From the NCBI RefSeq assembly GCF_030409315.1, contig NZ_JAUFPS010000020.1:1-64000 (forward strand): a stretch of 64,000 nucleotides of DNA, given 5' to 3'. The position numbers and the translations under genes were made by a program. The DNA comes from Mucilaginibacter flavus. Its GTDB lineage: Bacteria; Bacteroidota; Bacteroidia; Sphingobacteriales; Sphingobacteriaceae. This document shows positions 17,109 to 26,536 of this stretch, one piece after another; positions within the stretch are counted from its first letter, which is position 1; the number at the start of each line of letters is the position of its first letter. The notes beneath the pieces were generated by a model, which saw only the letters and a list, made by a program, of their open reading frames with translations, was not told the DNA's origin and searched no databases.

Positions 17109-18635
17109 CTAAACCTTTTTGCCGTTAAAAGTAATGTTATATAAATCCGTACGGCGGTCTTTTATATTTTGTACGCTGCCGTATTCGTGCAGTTCATCCA
17201 GCAAGGAAAGATCAACATCGGCAATAACAATCATTTCGCTGTTTGGGGTAGCTTCGGACTGGATGCCATTGGTAGGAAAACCAAAATCCGACGGTGTAAA
17301 TACGGCAGACTGCGCATAGCTAATACCCATGTTGTTTACATTGGGCAAATTGCCTACACAGCCGGCAATGGCCACGTAACATTCATTTTCAACGGCGCGG
17401 GCCTGTGAGCAAAATTTAACCCGATTGTAGCCGTTTTGGGTATCTGTTAAAAACGGAACAAACAGAATTTGCATATCCTGGCTGGCCAAAATGCGGGATA
17501 GCTCGGGAAACTCTACATCGTAACAAATCAGGATACCTATTTTACCGGCATCGGTTTCAAAAACCTTAACCTCATCTCCCCCACGAATGCCCCATGAGCT
17601 GATTTCTGACGGCGTAGGATGAATTTTGTAAACCTCCTCCATACTACCGTTACGCCTGAAAAGGTAAGATACGTTGTAAAGCGATTCCTCAAAAATAGTA
17701 GGCATGCTACCCGCTATGATGTTTACATTATAGGATACCGCCAGTTTTGAAAACTCCTCGATGATGGGCTGGGTATATTTGGCTAACTCCCGCATGGCTT
17801 TGGCCGAGTCCATATGGTTATAGTCGGCCATCAAAGGGGTGCCAAACAGTTCGGGGAACAATATAAAGTCTGATTGGTAGTCACTCACGGCATCAACAAA
17901 ATACTCGGCATGTTTTAACAATTCGCTGATGTTGTTATAAGGGCGCATTTGCCATTGCACCAGGCCAATACGCACTACAGTTTTGTGATTGATGGCTGTG
18001 CTTACTTCCTCATAATACACATTGTTCCATTCAATCAGCGTAGCAAAACCTTTACTGCGGCTATCCTCGGGCAGGTAGTTGCGCAGCACCTTGCGCACGT
18101 GAAAATCATTGGCTAATTGGAATGATAAGGTAGGGTCATAGATCTCCTTGTACTTTACTTTATCAATGTACTGACGTGGGGTTAAATCATTCTGATATTT
18201 TTGATAATTAGGAATACGACCGCCTGCTATAATGCTTTTCAAATTCAGTTTTTCGCACAGGGCTTTACGGGCATCATATAGCCTGCGGGCCAGGCGCAAG
18301 CCACGGTAATTAGGGTGGATAAATACATCTATCCCATACAATACATCACCGGTATCGGTATGGGTTTTGAAGCTGCTATCGCCGGTGATCTGTTTATAGG
18401 TATGGTTATCGCCAAATTTCTGATAATCAACCATAATAGCCAGGGCACAACCCACTACTACATCGTTTACAGTTACGCAAATTTGCCCCTCGGGGAAAAG
18501 TTTGATGAGTTTTTTAATAGAATTGGCATCCCAGTAATCTTCGTCCATATCCATGTACGCCGATTTCATTGACTTTTTTAGCTCCTGGTAATCCTGTACT
18601 TCCAGGTTACGCATTTCAACACTTTGCAGATCCAT
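17109..18635 (-). CDS. GNAT acetyltransferase fused to carbon-nitrogen hydrolase
   Basis: 508 residues. Residues 1-200 form a GNAT-like domain (VVGCALAIMVDY, GIDVFIHPNYRGLRLARRLY, the latter being the acetyl-CoA loop region). Residues about 222-500 are a nitrilase-superfamily amidohydrolase with the Glu-Lys-Cys triad: FPELFGTPL, VYKIHPTPSE, ILICYDVEFPEL. The same two-domain order is conserved as a known protein type in several phyla, but the substrate is undefined. A joint acyl-transfer and amide hydrolysis activity can be imagined. Start ATG 18635 gives the whole GNAT domain. Followed closely by an alpha/beta hydrolase. Confidence 0.9.
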   Translation of the reverse strand: MDLQSVEMRNLEVQDYQELKKSMKSAYMDMDEDYWDANSIKKLIKLFPEGQICVTVNDVVVGCALAIMVDYQKFGDNHTYKQITGDSSFKTHTDTGDVLYGIDVFIHPNYRGLRLARRLYDARKALCEKLNLKSIIAGGRIPNYQKYQNDLTPRQYIDKVKYKEIYDPTLSFQLANDFHVRKVLRNYLPEDSRSKGFATLIEWNNVYYEEVSTAINHKTVVRIGLVQWQMRPYNNISELLKHAEYFVDAVSDYQSDFILFPELFGTPLMADYNHMDSAKAMRELAKYTQPIIEEFSKLAVSYNVNIIAGSMPTIFEESLYNVSYLFRRNGSMEEVYKIHPTPSEISSWGIRGGDEVKVFETDAGKIGILICYDVEFPELSRILASQDMQILFVPFLTDTQNGYNRVKFCSQARAVENECYVAIAGCVGNLPNVNNMGISYAQSAVFTPSDFGFPTNGIQSEATPNSEMIVIADVDLSLLDELHEYGSVQNIKDRRTDLYNITFNGKKV

Positions 18636-18711
18636 ATTTTGATGTTGGGTTTCTGTATCCTTAAATAAAAAACAACAAGATTTGTTTTGCTATTAAGGTA
18701 TGCTTTTAATG

Positions 18712-19086
18712 TTAAGCTTTGGCGTGCCACCAAACCCACAATATTAACACCGGCTGCAAAGCAACCCTAAGCCAGGCACCAAGCGGGGTTACATTTAAAT
18801 TGCCCAGTTTAAGCGGTGCATTTAAGGCCATATCAATATGCACCGGTAAAAAAGCGGCCAGCATCAATATAATACCATAGACTGCCCATGGCCTTGTACG
18901 CGGCCATACCAGCATCAAGGCAAATAAAACTTCAAAAATACCGGCCAGCATATTCATTAGCACCGGGTAAGGAATGTAGTGCGGGATGATGGAAATATAG
19001 CCTCCCGGATGCCAGAAATGATTAATACCTGCAAAGGTGTAACCTATTATGAGTACCCACAAACTAATGTTTTTAAGTATATGCAT
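18712..19086 (-). CDS. DoxX-like membrane protein
   Basis: 124 residues, four predicted transmembrane helices (about 5-22, 44-63, 68-88, 104-122). Start ILKNISLWVLIIGYTFAGINHF and the ANxxF/H pattern with MLAGIFEVLFALMLVW match the short DoxX family. The function of DoxX proteins is poorly defined (redox or sulfur-related membrane partners have been proposed). Monocistronic on the minus strand, divergent from hemA; the 165-bp gap contains the hemA promoter. Confidence 0.8.
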   Translation of the reverse strand: MHILKNISLWVLIIGYTFAGINHFWHPGGYISIIPHYIPYPVLMNMLAGIFEVLFALMLVWPRTRPWAVYGIILMLAAFLPVHIDMALNAPLKLGNLNVTPLGAWLRVALQPVLILWVWWHAKA

Positions 19087-19195
19087 GGTGTATATACGTT
19101 GTTTTTATGGGTATCGTTTTGGGCAAATAAAATGTGGTTTTATAGTCATTTCATCTAATTTATAAACATTCTAAATACACGTGTTTGACAAAGTA

Positions 19196-19229
19196 TTGAC
19201 ATTGCATCCCATATATAGTGATACTTTTG
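19196..19229 (+). promoter_or_regulatory. Candidate hemA promoter
   Basis: TTG (19196-19198, in tattgac) and, 23 nt later, TACTTTTG (19222-19229), matching the Bacteroidota -33 TTG / -7 TAnnTTTG layout. The predicted start of transcription is about 20 nt before the TTG start codon. Confidence 0.45.
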
Positions 19230-19251
19230 TTCGGTCAAATTTAAAACTGCT

Positions 19252-20478
19252 TTGAAGTATTTAAAGGTTATAGCTTTTACACACAAACAGATTGAACTGA
19301 AGGAAATAGGAAGATTGGTGGTTTGCCAGGAAAATCTGACTGAAAAGCTTCAACAGGTAAAAACTCAATTTGGAATTCCGGAGATATTTTATCTGGCTAC
19401 ATGTAACCGTGTGGAATTTGTAATGACTACTCCGCAAGTAGTTGATAAAGACTTTGCTAAACGTTTTATAGAGGCTTTTAACACCGAGCTTTGTGAGCAT
19501 TCGTTAAGTACTTTCATGGATGGTGCTTCTATTTACGAAGATCAGGAAGCTATGATTCATCTGTTGCGTACCTCATGTTCTTTAGAGAGCTTGATAGTAG
19601 GCGAAAAGGAAATTCTTGCACAGCTACGTAAGGCTTATGAACATTGCAGAGAAGCCGGCCTAACCGGTGATGGCATGCGCATGATTATGAATTGTGTAGT
19701 TAAAACAGCCAAAGAAGTTTATACCCATACCAATATCTCCAAAAATCCTATCTCGGTTGTATCGCTGGCTTACCGCAAGCTTAAAGATTTAAACCTTTGT
19801 TCAAACGCCCGTGTATTGATCATTGGCGCAGGCGAAACCAACCGCAATATTTCCAAATATCTTCAAAAACATAAGTTCAGCAACTTCGCGGTATTTAACC
19901 GCACAGTTTCAAAGGCACAGCAACTGGCTGATGATTTGAACGGCGAAGCTTTTGATTTGGAAGCACTTAAAACATATAACAAAGGTTTTGATGCCATTAT
20001 CACCTGCACATCGGCAGTTGAGCCCATCATCACCACCGAAATATATAAATCGCTGCTTAACGGCGAAACCGGCAGGAAAACTATTGTTGACCTTGCCATC
20101 CCTAACGATACCGCCCCAGAGGTATTAGAACAATTCCCGGTTAACTTTATTGAAGTACATTCCCTTAACGAGGTTGCTAAACGTAACTTACAGGAACGCT
20201 ACCATGAATTGGTACATGCCGAAGGCATCATTGAACAAAATATAGGTGAGTTTTTAACCCAGCTAAAACAACGCCGTATTGAAGTGGCTATGCGCCAGGT
20301 GCCCGAAAAAATTAAAGAAATCCGCAACACGGCTATCAATTCTGTTTTTGCAGATGAAGTACAAGGCCTTGACAAAGAATCGCGCGAGATCTTAGAAAAA
20401 GTGATCAATTATATGGAAAAAAAATATATCAGCGTACCCATGATTATGGCGAAGGATATATTGATTAACGAGAATTGA
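19252..20478 (+). CDS. hemA: Glutamyl-tRNA reductase
   Basis: 408 residues, first committed step of C5 tetrapyrrole synthesis (glutamyl-tRNA to glutamate-1-semialdehyde, NADPH). The catalytic Cys51 is in YLATCNRVEFV; SCSLESLIVGEKEILAQLR is the conserved substrate-site helix; VLIIGAGETNRN is the NADPH-binding Rossmann loop. The C-terminal dimerisation helix is present. The start codon is TTG at 19252, chosen because family N-termini begin MKYLKVIAFTH and no in-frame ATG exists upstream before a stop. It is not followed by hemC or hemD here; the next gene is convergent. Confidence 0.95.
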   Translation: MKYLKVIAFTHKQIELKEIGRLVVCQENLTEKLQQVKTQFGIPEIFYLATCNRVEFVMTTPQVVDKDFAKRFIEAFNTELCEHSLSTFMDGASIYEDQEAMIHLLRTSCSLESLIVGEKEILAQLRKAYEHCREAGLTGDGMRMIMNCVVKTAKEVYTHTNISKNPISVVSLAYRKLKDLNLCSNARVLIIGAGETNRNISKYLQKHKFSNFAVFNRTVSKAQQLADDLNGEAFDLEALKTYNKGFDAIITCTSAVEPIITTEIYKSLLNGETGRKTIVDLAIPNDTAPEVLEQFPVNFIEVHSLNEVAKRNLQERYHELVHAEGIIEQNIGEFLTQLKQRRIEVAMRQVPEKIKEIRNTAINSVFADEVQGLDKESREILEKVINYMEKKYISVPMIMAKDILINEN

Positions 20479-20560
20479 GACAGAGAAAGCCCTCAATCTT
20501 AGCTTTGTTTAAAATCCTTGCTCCTTCGTCCGAAAGTCCAATAGTCCGCCAGTCCCAAAG

Positions 20561-21886
20561 TCAAAATTCCTCATGTATCCATGTCATTATCCTTACCATT
20601 TCGTTACGGATATCTTTGGATGGGCGGGTGAAATTATTGTTCATGAACGAGAATGCCAGGCGTTTGCCTTTACGGGTTATCAGGTAACCGCTTTGGTTGT
20701 GGTTGTTTGATAAAGAACCGGTTTTTGCCCAGACAAAGGCTTTGCCGTTATCGGTTTTATATGCATTTTTTATAGTGCCGGTAAACCCGCCTGCAGGCAT
20801 CATGCTGCGTAACAATGAATCGTTTTTTACTTCATCGCTAATTTTGCAAAGCAGCTTTACAATGCCGCGCGGGGTAAACAGATTATATCGCGAAAGGCCC
20901 GATCCGTCAACCCATTGCGGTTCATCGGGCAAATCATTCAAAAAGTGCTTCTTAGAATAACTGATCACCGAATCGGCATTCAATACATTAAATTTTGTTG
21001 ATGAACACACCAGTAACAATTGTTCGGCAATAAAATTATCACTCGGTTGTAGCATCCGGCGGTAAACCGAATCGGCATTGCTGTTGTAAATTACCTTGGC
21101 ATTGCCGCTTATGGGCAGGTTAACCAGGTATATGGGCTTTTTAAGCGTATCCTGCAGCAGTTGTTGTGTAAGGGTGTCGCTTGTTTTCCAGGCCACCTGC
21201 TGCTTAAATTTTACAGGGATAGTTGTTTTAGGGTAAGTAAATTCATTGCTCAGGAAATCCCGCTTCACTTTAAAATTTCCCAGGCGGTAATTAGCATCCT
21301 GTTTTAAAGAGGCTTTAAAGCGCCGCGGCGTCACCTGCATATTGCCGGCAGTATCGGCATAAAAAAAGGCCTCATTATCTTGTATTGGGAGGGCGTTAAT
21401 TTCAACCTGGTAATCGTCGTTATAATCGTCCCATGCCCAGCCTGCACCAAAAAAGTTGCCGGTATAGCCAGAGGTTGAATAATAAAGTTGCTTGTTACTG
21501 GCCTGTAAAAACCGTGCGCCATTAACGCCTTTCAAATCAGTGTGCAAAAAAGAAGGATCGCCGGTACCCCAGAATATCAGCGAGTCGCCATGAGTTTCGT
21601 ACTTTAGGGCGGGTATCGAGTCGCCCAGCATTTTAAGACAGGTATAAAAAGTAAATAACTTGGTATTTGATGCCGGGGTAAAATATTTATCGGAGTTTAG
21701 TTCAAACACCATCTTTTTTGCGTCAAGATCATACAAAGCAAAGCCGGTAAAATGATCGTTGCTTATCTGCGAATTTTTAAACTGTTTTTTTAACTTGCTT
21801 TTACTTACCGAAAGCCTGCTTATGTTGCAACTTCCAAATAATAAACCGCAAATAATCAGCATAAACGTAAATGTTGCCCTTCGCAT
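20561..21886 (-). CDS. dacB: PBP4-type D-alanyl-D-alanine carboxypeptidase, lipoprotein
   Basis: 441 residues. Signal peptide with lipobox LLFGSC (Cys20), so membrane-anchored in the periplasm. Penicillin-binding motifs: S73-N-T-K76 in TPASNTKLFTF, GSGLSRYN, and WAKTGSLSN (KTG). The spacing between the first and second motifs is long, as in the class C PBP4/DacB family (S13 peptidases) with inserted domains. It should trim or cleave peptidoglycan cross-links. A few bases are missing of any clear terminator; upstream 59 bp are A+T-rich and shared with the divergent gene at 21946. Confidence 0.9.
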   Translation of the reverse strand: MRRATFTFMLIICGLLFGSCNISRLSVSKSKLKKQFKNSQISNDHFTGFALYDLDAKKMVFELNSDKYFTPASNTKLFTFYTCLKMLGDSIPALKYETHGDSLIFWGTGDPSFLHTDLKGVNGARFLQASNKQLYYSTSGYTGNFFGAGWAWDDYNDDYQVEINALPIQDNEAFFYADTAGNMQVTPRRFKASLKQDANYRLGNFKVKRDFLSNEFTYPKTTIPVKFKQQVAWKTSDTLTQQLLQDTLKKPIYLVNLPISGNAKVIYNSNADSVYRRMLQPSDNFIAEQLLLVCSSTKFNVLNADSVISYSKKHFLNDLPDEPQWVDGSGLSRYNLFTPRGIVKLLCKISDEVKNDSLLRSMMPAGGFTGTIKNAYKTDNGKAFVWAKTGSLSNNHNQSGYLITRKGKRLAFSFMNNNFTRPSKDIRNEMVRIMTWIHEEF

Positions 21887-21945
21887 AAATATTTATTTAA
21901 TAAATCAATTAATGTTGTAAATTTAATGTTACCAACTATACCAAA

Positions 21946-23193
21946 TTGTTATCTAAGCTATTTCATACAATAAAATATTTACGGACCATTGGGCTATTAT
22001 GCTTGTTGCCATTTTTTTCCATAACGGCCCATGCCCAATATTTTGATCTGGCTACCAATAAAAAAAAGGTAACCATCCCTTTTAAGCTTATACGTAACCT
22101 TATGGTGGTAAAGCTAAACATCAATGGTAAGGGGCCATATAACTTTATTTTAGACACAGGTGTAGGCCTTATGATTATAACCGATCCTAAACTGGCCGAC
22201 TCGATCAGCATCCCCAGCAAGCGTACCTTGAAAATTCCGGGCCTGGGCGAAGGCGCGGACGCCGAAGCTTACGTAACCTCGGCCTTAAATATTGCTATCC
22301 CCGGCCTGGTTAGCTATGATGTGGCTGCTGCTATATTAAAAAAGGACCTGTTTAGTTTATCGGGCTATGCAGGCATACCTATACACGGGTTATTAGGGTA
22401 CGAGTTTTTTAATAACCTGGCCATTAAAATTGATTTTCAGGATAGTACCATAACAGCTACCCGGCCAAAAGACCTTAAAGTTTTTAGAAAAGGCACCCTG
22501 GTACCCATAACCATTGAAGACAGAAAGCCTTATGTACAAGCGAAAGCTGTTTTGCAGGGTGGAAAAATAGTTAACAGTAAACTGGTTATTGATCTGGGAG
22601 CCGGACACCCCGTATCGCTCGAAAAGATTATCCCCGTTTATGGCCTGCCTCAAAAGTTTATCGCCTCGGCAAATCTGGGCATCGGCTTAAATGGACCTAT
22701 CAACGGGTACATTGCCCGTTTGGAGGAGCTTGATATAGGCAAGTTTAAAATAAAAGGGATCATTTCATCGCTCCCTGCCGAAACCGAGGGTATGAATCAC
22801 CTATCGGTACCTCGTGACGGCAACCTGGGCATAGGTGTGCTTAAGCGCTTTTCTGTTATTTTTGACTATAGCGGGGGTAATATGTACTTAAAGCCCTCGG
22901 CCACCTTTAAAGAGCCCTTTGAGCATGATATGAGCGGACTTGAGTATTATGCTGCAGGTAATAATTTAGAGCGGATCATTATTGACAGGGTTGAACCTGG
23001 TTCGGCCGGCGATGAAATCGGGCTCGAAAAGGACGATGAAATAGTTGCCATCAACTTTAAATCTGTATCAAAAATGAGCCTGGAAGAAATTGATGAACTG
23101 TTCAGATCAAAAAGCGACAGAAGCCTGTTGTTGGATGTTTATCACGATAAAAAACTCGATAAGGTGGTGCTTACCCTCAAGCGCAGAATTTGA
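21946..23193 (+). CDS. Retropepsin-like aspartyl protease with C-terminal PDZ domain
   Basis: 415 residues. Starting at TTG 21946 gives a good Sec signal peptide (residues 8-30, LRTIGLLCLLPFFSITAHAQ); no in-frame ATG is available upstream. Two aspartyl-protease-type half-sites occur: FILDTGVGL (around residue 69) and LVIDLGAGHPV (around 212), the second with Leu in place of Thr/Ser of the DTG triad. The last 90 residues are a PDZ domain (GLEKDDEIVAINFKSVSKMS). Bacteroidota carry many such periplasmic or surface proteins of unknown substrate. Confidence 0.82.
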   Translation: MLSKLFHTIKYLRTIGLLCLLPFFSITAHAQYFDLATNKKKVTIPFKLIRNLMVVKLNINGKGPYNFILDTGVGLMIITDPKLADSISIPSKRTLKIPGLGEGADAEAYVTSALNIAIPGLVSYDVAAAILKKDLFSLSGYAGIPIHGLLGYEFFNNLAIKIDFQDSTITATRPKDLKVFRKGTLVPITIEDRKPYVQAKAVLQGGKIVNSKLVIDLGAGHPVSLEKIIPVYGLPQKFIASANLGIGLNGPINGYIARLEELDIGKFKIKGIISSLPAETEGMNHLSVPRDGNLGIGVLKRFSVIFDYSGGNMYLKPSATFKEPFEHDMSGLEYYAAGNNLERIIIDRVEPGSAGDEIGLEKDDEIVAINFKSVSKMSLEEIDELFRSKSDRSLLLDVYHDKKLDKVVLTLKRRI

Positions 23194-23278
23194 TTTTACA
23201 ATATTTTAAGCAATCGTAGTATTTCATTGCAAAAAAGGCAAATTTTTACATAAGTTTACGTTTAAACTATTGTAATAA

Positions 23279-25924
23279 ATGAAAAACAACCTTGTAGCAG
23301 GCCCGTATATCCGTGGCGCTGCATTTATGTTAGCTGTTTTGGCGGCATCCTGCGCCACAAAAAAACAAGCGGCTAATCAAACCTTAACACTCAAAACAAC
23401 TACCGGGCCAGGCGGTACCACAGCAACCGCTACTACTGGCGCACCTAAAAAAGAAGGTATTAAAAAGTTTAGCGATGTGATAACCGGCAAGGTTAAAGCA
23501 GATAGCGGTCTTTTTAACACTTATAAGGTTGATGGCAAATACTACTACGAAATTCCGGATTCGTTATTGAACCGCGAAATGCTGGTGGTAACCCGCTTTG
23601 TTAAAACACCAACAGGTTTAAGAACCTTTGGGCAGCAATATGGCGGTGAAGAACTTAACCAACAGGTTTGGAAATGGGAACGCCATGATAAACAGGTTTT
23701 TGTACGGGTACCCAGCTATTCGATAAGGGCCGATAGCACATCGGATATGTACCAGTCTGTTAAAAACTCCAACCTCGATGCTGTTTTAGCTTCATTTGAT
23801 ATCAAGGCTTTTAATAAAGACACTACTGGTGTTTTAATTGATGTATCTGATTTTTACAATGGCGATATCGCAGCCATCGGTTTATCTGATGATGTGAAAA
23901 AAGCCTATAAGATTTCGGGCGTGGATGCTTCCCGTTCTTATATAGATACGATAAAAAGCTTTCCGATCAATCTGGAGGCCCGCACCTTAAAAACTTACCG
24001 TTCTGGCGAGTCGCCTACCGATAACTCAAACGGGGCCGTAACGTTTGAATTAAACACTTCCATGTTATTGTTGCCAAAAACGCCAATGAAACCCCGCATC
24101 AGCGATGCAAGGGTGGGCTTTTTTGGTCAAAGCCAAACCGATTTTGGTACCGATAAGCAAAAATCACAGGTTACCTCATACATACACCGCTGGAAACTCG
24201 AGCCTAAAGACGCGGCAGCTTACAGCCGTGGCGAACTGGTGGAGCCTAAAAAGCAAATTGTGTATTATATAGATCCGGCAACACCAAAAAAATGGGTACC
24301 ATATCTTATTGCCGGTGTAAACGATTGGAATAAAGCTTTTGAAGCCGCTGGTTTTAAAAACGCTATTGTAGGCAAAATAGCACCTACTAAAAAAGAAGAT
24401 CCTGATTTTAGTACCGAAGACGCCCGTTACAGCGTTATCCGCTACTTCGCGTCAGATGTAGAGAACGCTTACGGTCCTCACGTATCTGATCCGCGTACCG
24501 GCGAAATCCTGGAAAGCCACGTTGGGTGGTACCATAACGTAATGAACTTGCTGCGCGATTGGTACCTGATCCAAACAGCGGCCGTAAACCCAGCCGCTCG
24601 CAAGGCCCAATTTACAGACGAGCAAATGGGCGAGCTGATTCGTTTTGTATCATCGCACGAAATTGGCCATACATTGGGCTTGCCGCATAACTTTGGTTCA
24701 AGCTACGCCTACCCGGTTGATTCATTGCGGTCGAAATCATTTACTGATAAACACGGTACCGCTCCATCAATTATGGATTATGCCCGCTTTAACTACATCG
24801 CCCAGCCAGGTGATGGCGTTACGCATCTGTACCCGCAAATTGGCGAGTACGATTTATGGTCGGTAAAATGGGGATATACCTGGTTCCCGGGCAATAAAAC
24901 AGCCGAGCAGGAAAAAGAAACTTTAAATGTATGGACTACTAAAAATGCCGGAAACCCACTTTATTATTTTGGCCGCCAGGGTACTTCAATAGATCCGCGC
25001 CTGCAAAATGAAGACTTGGGCGATAACGCCATGAAAGCAAGTACTTACGGTATTGCCAACCTTAAACGCATTTTGCCGAACCTGGAAAAATGGACCTATC
25101 AAAAAGGTGAAGACTATGATGATGTGAGCGAGTTGTATAACGAAGTGTTAGGACAATATTACCGCTACATGGGCCACGTTACTACCAATATTGGTGGCAT
25201 GAACGAAAACTTTAAAACTTACGAGCAAAAAGGCCCGGTTTATGATTTTGTAAACAAAAACCTTCAGCATGATGCCGTTGACTTTTTAAACAAACAATTA
25301 TTTACTACACCCTACTGGCTTATTGATAAAAATGAGTTAAGTAAATTTGATAACGGCGTCGTAATTAACCGCATTAAAGCTTTGCAGGTTAACACATTGG
25401 GTAACGTGTTAAGCCCATCACGGTTGGCGCGTATGTTTGATAACGAAGCCAAAAACGGCACGGCTGCTTATACAGTAGCGCAACTATTTACGGATTTAAA
25501 TACCGGCATTGTAACAGGTGCCAAACCAGACGTGTTTAAGCGCAACCTGCAACGTGCTTATGTTGAAAACCTGAAAAGCCTGCTTAATACCGATTTTAGC
25601 TTCAGCTTTCCGGGAGCCTCATCTGCGCAACTGGCCTCATATGGTTTAACGCCAATTAACATCCTGTTATCTGACATCAGGCCAATGGTGCGTGCTGAGT
25701 TAAAGAAGATTGACGCTGCCCTGCCAAAAGGCGGCGATGCTTTAACCGCTGCCCATTTTGTTGATTTACATTTGAGGATTAAAGAAGCGTTAAACCCAAC
25801 CCGTCCAATTGTTAATTTACCGGGGGGCGGCACTTTCAGGGGTATTAATGCCGATGAAATTTTGAAAGAAAATAACGATAAAGGTTATTTAAACTGCTGG
25901 CCCAAAACAAATGTTGATAACTAA
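23279..25924 (+). CDS. Zinc-dependent metalloprotease, DUF5117/DUF4953 type, lipoprotein
   Basis: 881 residues. Lipobox LAASC (Cys25) suggests a lipoprotein, probably outer-membrane. The zinc motif is HExxHxxGxxH: H460 E461 H464 H470 in SSHEIGHTLGLPHNF, as in metzincin-like enzymes, and a Met-turn-like SIMDYARFNYI follows. The preceding 400 residues are the DUF5117/DUF5118 type prodomain region (FSDVITGKVKADSGLF, RTFGQQYGGEELNQQVW). Family members are abundant in Bacteroidota; substrate unknown. It lies 85 nt behind the PDZ protease and is closed by a strong terminator. Confidence 0.9.
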   Translation: MKNNLVAGPYIRGAAFMLAVLAASCATKKQAANQTLTLKTTTGPGGTTATATTGAPKKEGIKKFSDVITGKVKADSGLFNTYKVDGKYYYEIPDSLLNREMLVVTRFVKTPTGLRTFGQQYGGEELNQQVWKWERHDKQVFVRVPSYSIRADSTSDMYQSVKNSNLDAVLASFDIKAFNKDTTGVLIDVSDFYNGDIAAIGLSDDVKKAYKISGVDASRSYIDTIKSFPINLEARTLKTYRSGESPTDNSNGAVTFELNTSMLLLPKTPMKPRISDARVGFFGQSQTDFGTDKQKSQVTSYIHRWKLEPKDAAAYSRGELVEPKKQIVYYIDPATPKKWVPYLIAGVNDWNKAFEAAGFKNAIVGKIAPTKKEDPDFSTEDARYSVIRYFASDVENAYGPHVSDPRTGEILESHVGWYHNVMNLLRDWYLIQTAAVNPAARKAQFTDEQMGELIRFVSSHEIGHTLGLPHNFGSSYAYPVDSLRSKSFTDKHGTAPSIMDYARFNYIAQPGDGVTHLYPQIGEYDLWSVKWGYTWFPGNKTAEQEKETLNVWTTKNAGNPLYYFGRQGTSIDPRLQNEDLGDNAMKASTYGIANLKRILPNLEKWTYQKGEDYDDVSELYNEVLGQYYRYMGHVTTNIGGMNENFKTYEQKGPVYDFVNKNLQHDAVDFLNKQLFTTPYWLIDKNELSKFDNGVVINRIKALQVNTLGNVLSPSRLARMFDNEAKNGTAAYTVAQLFTDLNTGIVTGAKPDVFKRNLQRAYVENLKSLLNTDFSFSFPGASSAQLASYGLTPINILLSDIRPMVRAELKKIDAALPKGGDALTAAHFVDLHLRIKEALNPTRPIVNLPGGGTFRGINADEILKENNDKGYLNCWPKTNVDN

Positions 25925-25950
25925 TTGGTACCCGCAATAAAAATTGGCAC

Positions 25951-25986
25951 AAAAAAACCTGCTTAGTTACTAAGCAGGTTTTTTAT
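25951..25986 (+). terminator. Rho-independent terminator of the metalloprotease gene
   Basis: Stem AACCTGCTTAG / CTAAGCAGGTT (11 bp, perfect) with a 3-nt loop, A-run before and T-run after. Could also work on the opposite strand for the gene 26060-26332. Confidence 0.85.
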
Positions 25987-26059
25987 TTATATGGAGCCAG
26001 GTAAGCACCTTAAGAATAGCTATAAAAATTATACTGATTACATCAGCAATAATAGGCGA

Positions 26060-26332
26060 TTATTTAAGCTGACTGATATTTTCAAAAAAAGCAACCTGTA
26101 AATCAAGCAACGATTTTACATCTATTTTTTCGCCATAAGCATCAAAACAAAGAAAGGTTGCCCTTTCTGGTTGGTTTCTGCGCGCTTTTTCAAGGAAATT
26201 GAATGTTTCAAAAAAGTAATGATTAATTGTAACATTATTTTTACCGTTTGTTTGCGAGGCATTAAGCCTAAAACCGATGGCATCTATCCACCGATGTACT
26301 TTTGCGTGTAAACTGTTGCTTATGTTGTTCAT
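26060..26332 (-). CDS. Small hypothetical protein
   Basis: 90 residues, soluble, charged, no signal. HAKVHRWIDAIGFRLNASQT and NHYFFETFNFLEKARRNQPE suggest helices around a small fold. Not recognised. It converges on the metalloprotease terminator and is followed on its 5' side by a 204-bp A+T-rich spacer shared with the divergent collagen-like gene. Confidence 0.6.
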   Translation of the reverse strand: MNNISNSLHAKVHRWIDAIGFRLNASQTNGKNNVTINHYFFETFNFLEKARRNQPERATFLCFDAYGEKIDVKSLLDLQVAFFENISQLK

Positions 26333-26536
26333 AGGTTAAAATGTTTTTAAGTATAACGAAAACTCTCGGCTTTTTGTTATAACTATCTTTTAACATTTGT
26401 TTAATAAATGCATTCATAACCTATAGCTAAAACATCATCAATACCTAAATAATAAATTTGTATCAACATTTTGTGAAACTAATTTTCCACATATTCCGTA
26501 ATAACACCCACTATAATATTACTAAATCATATCTAT

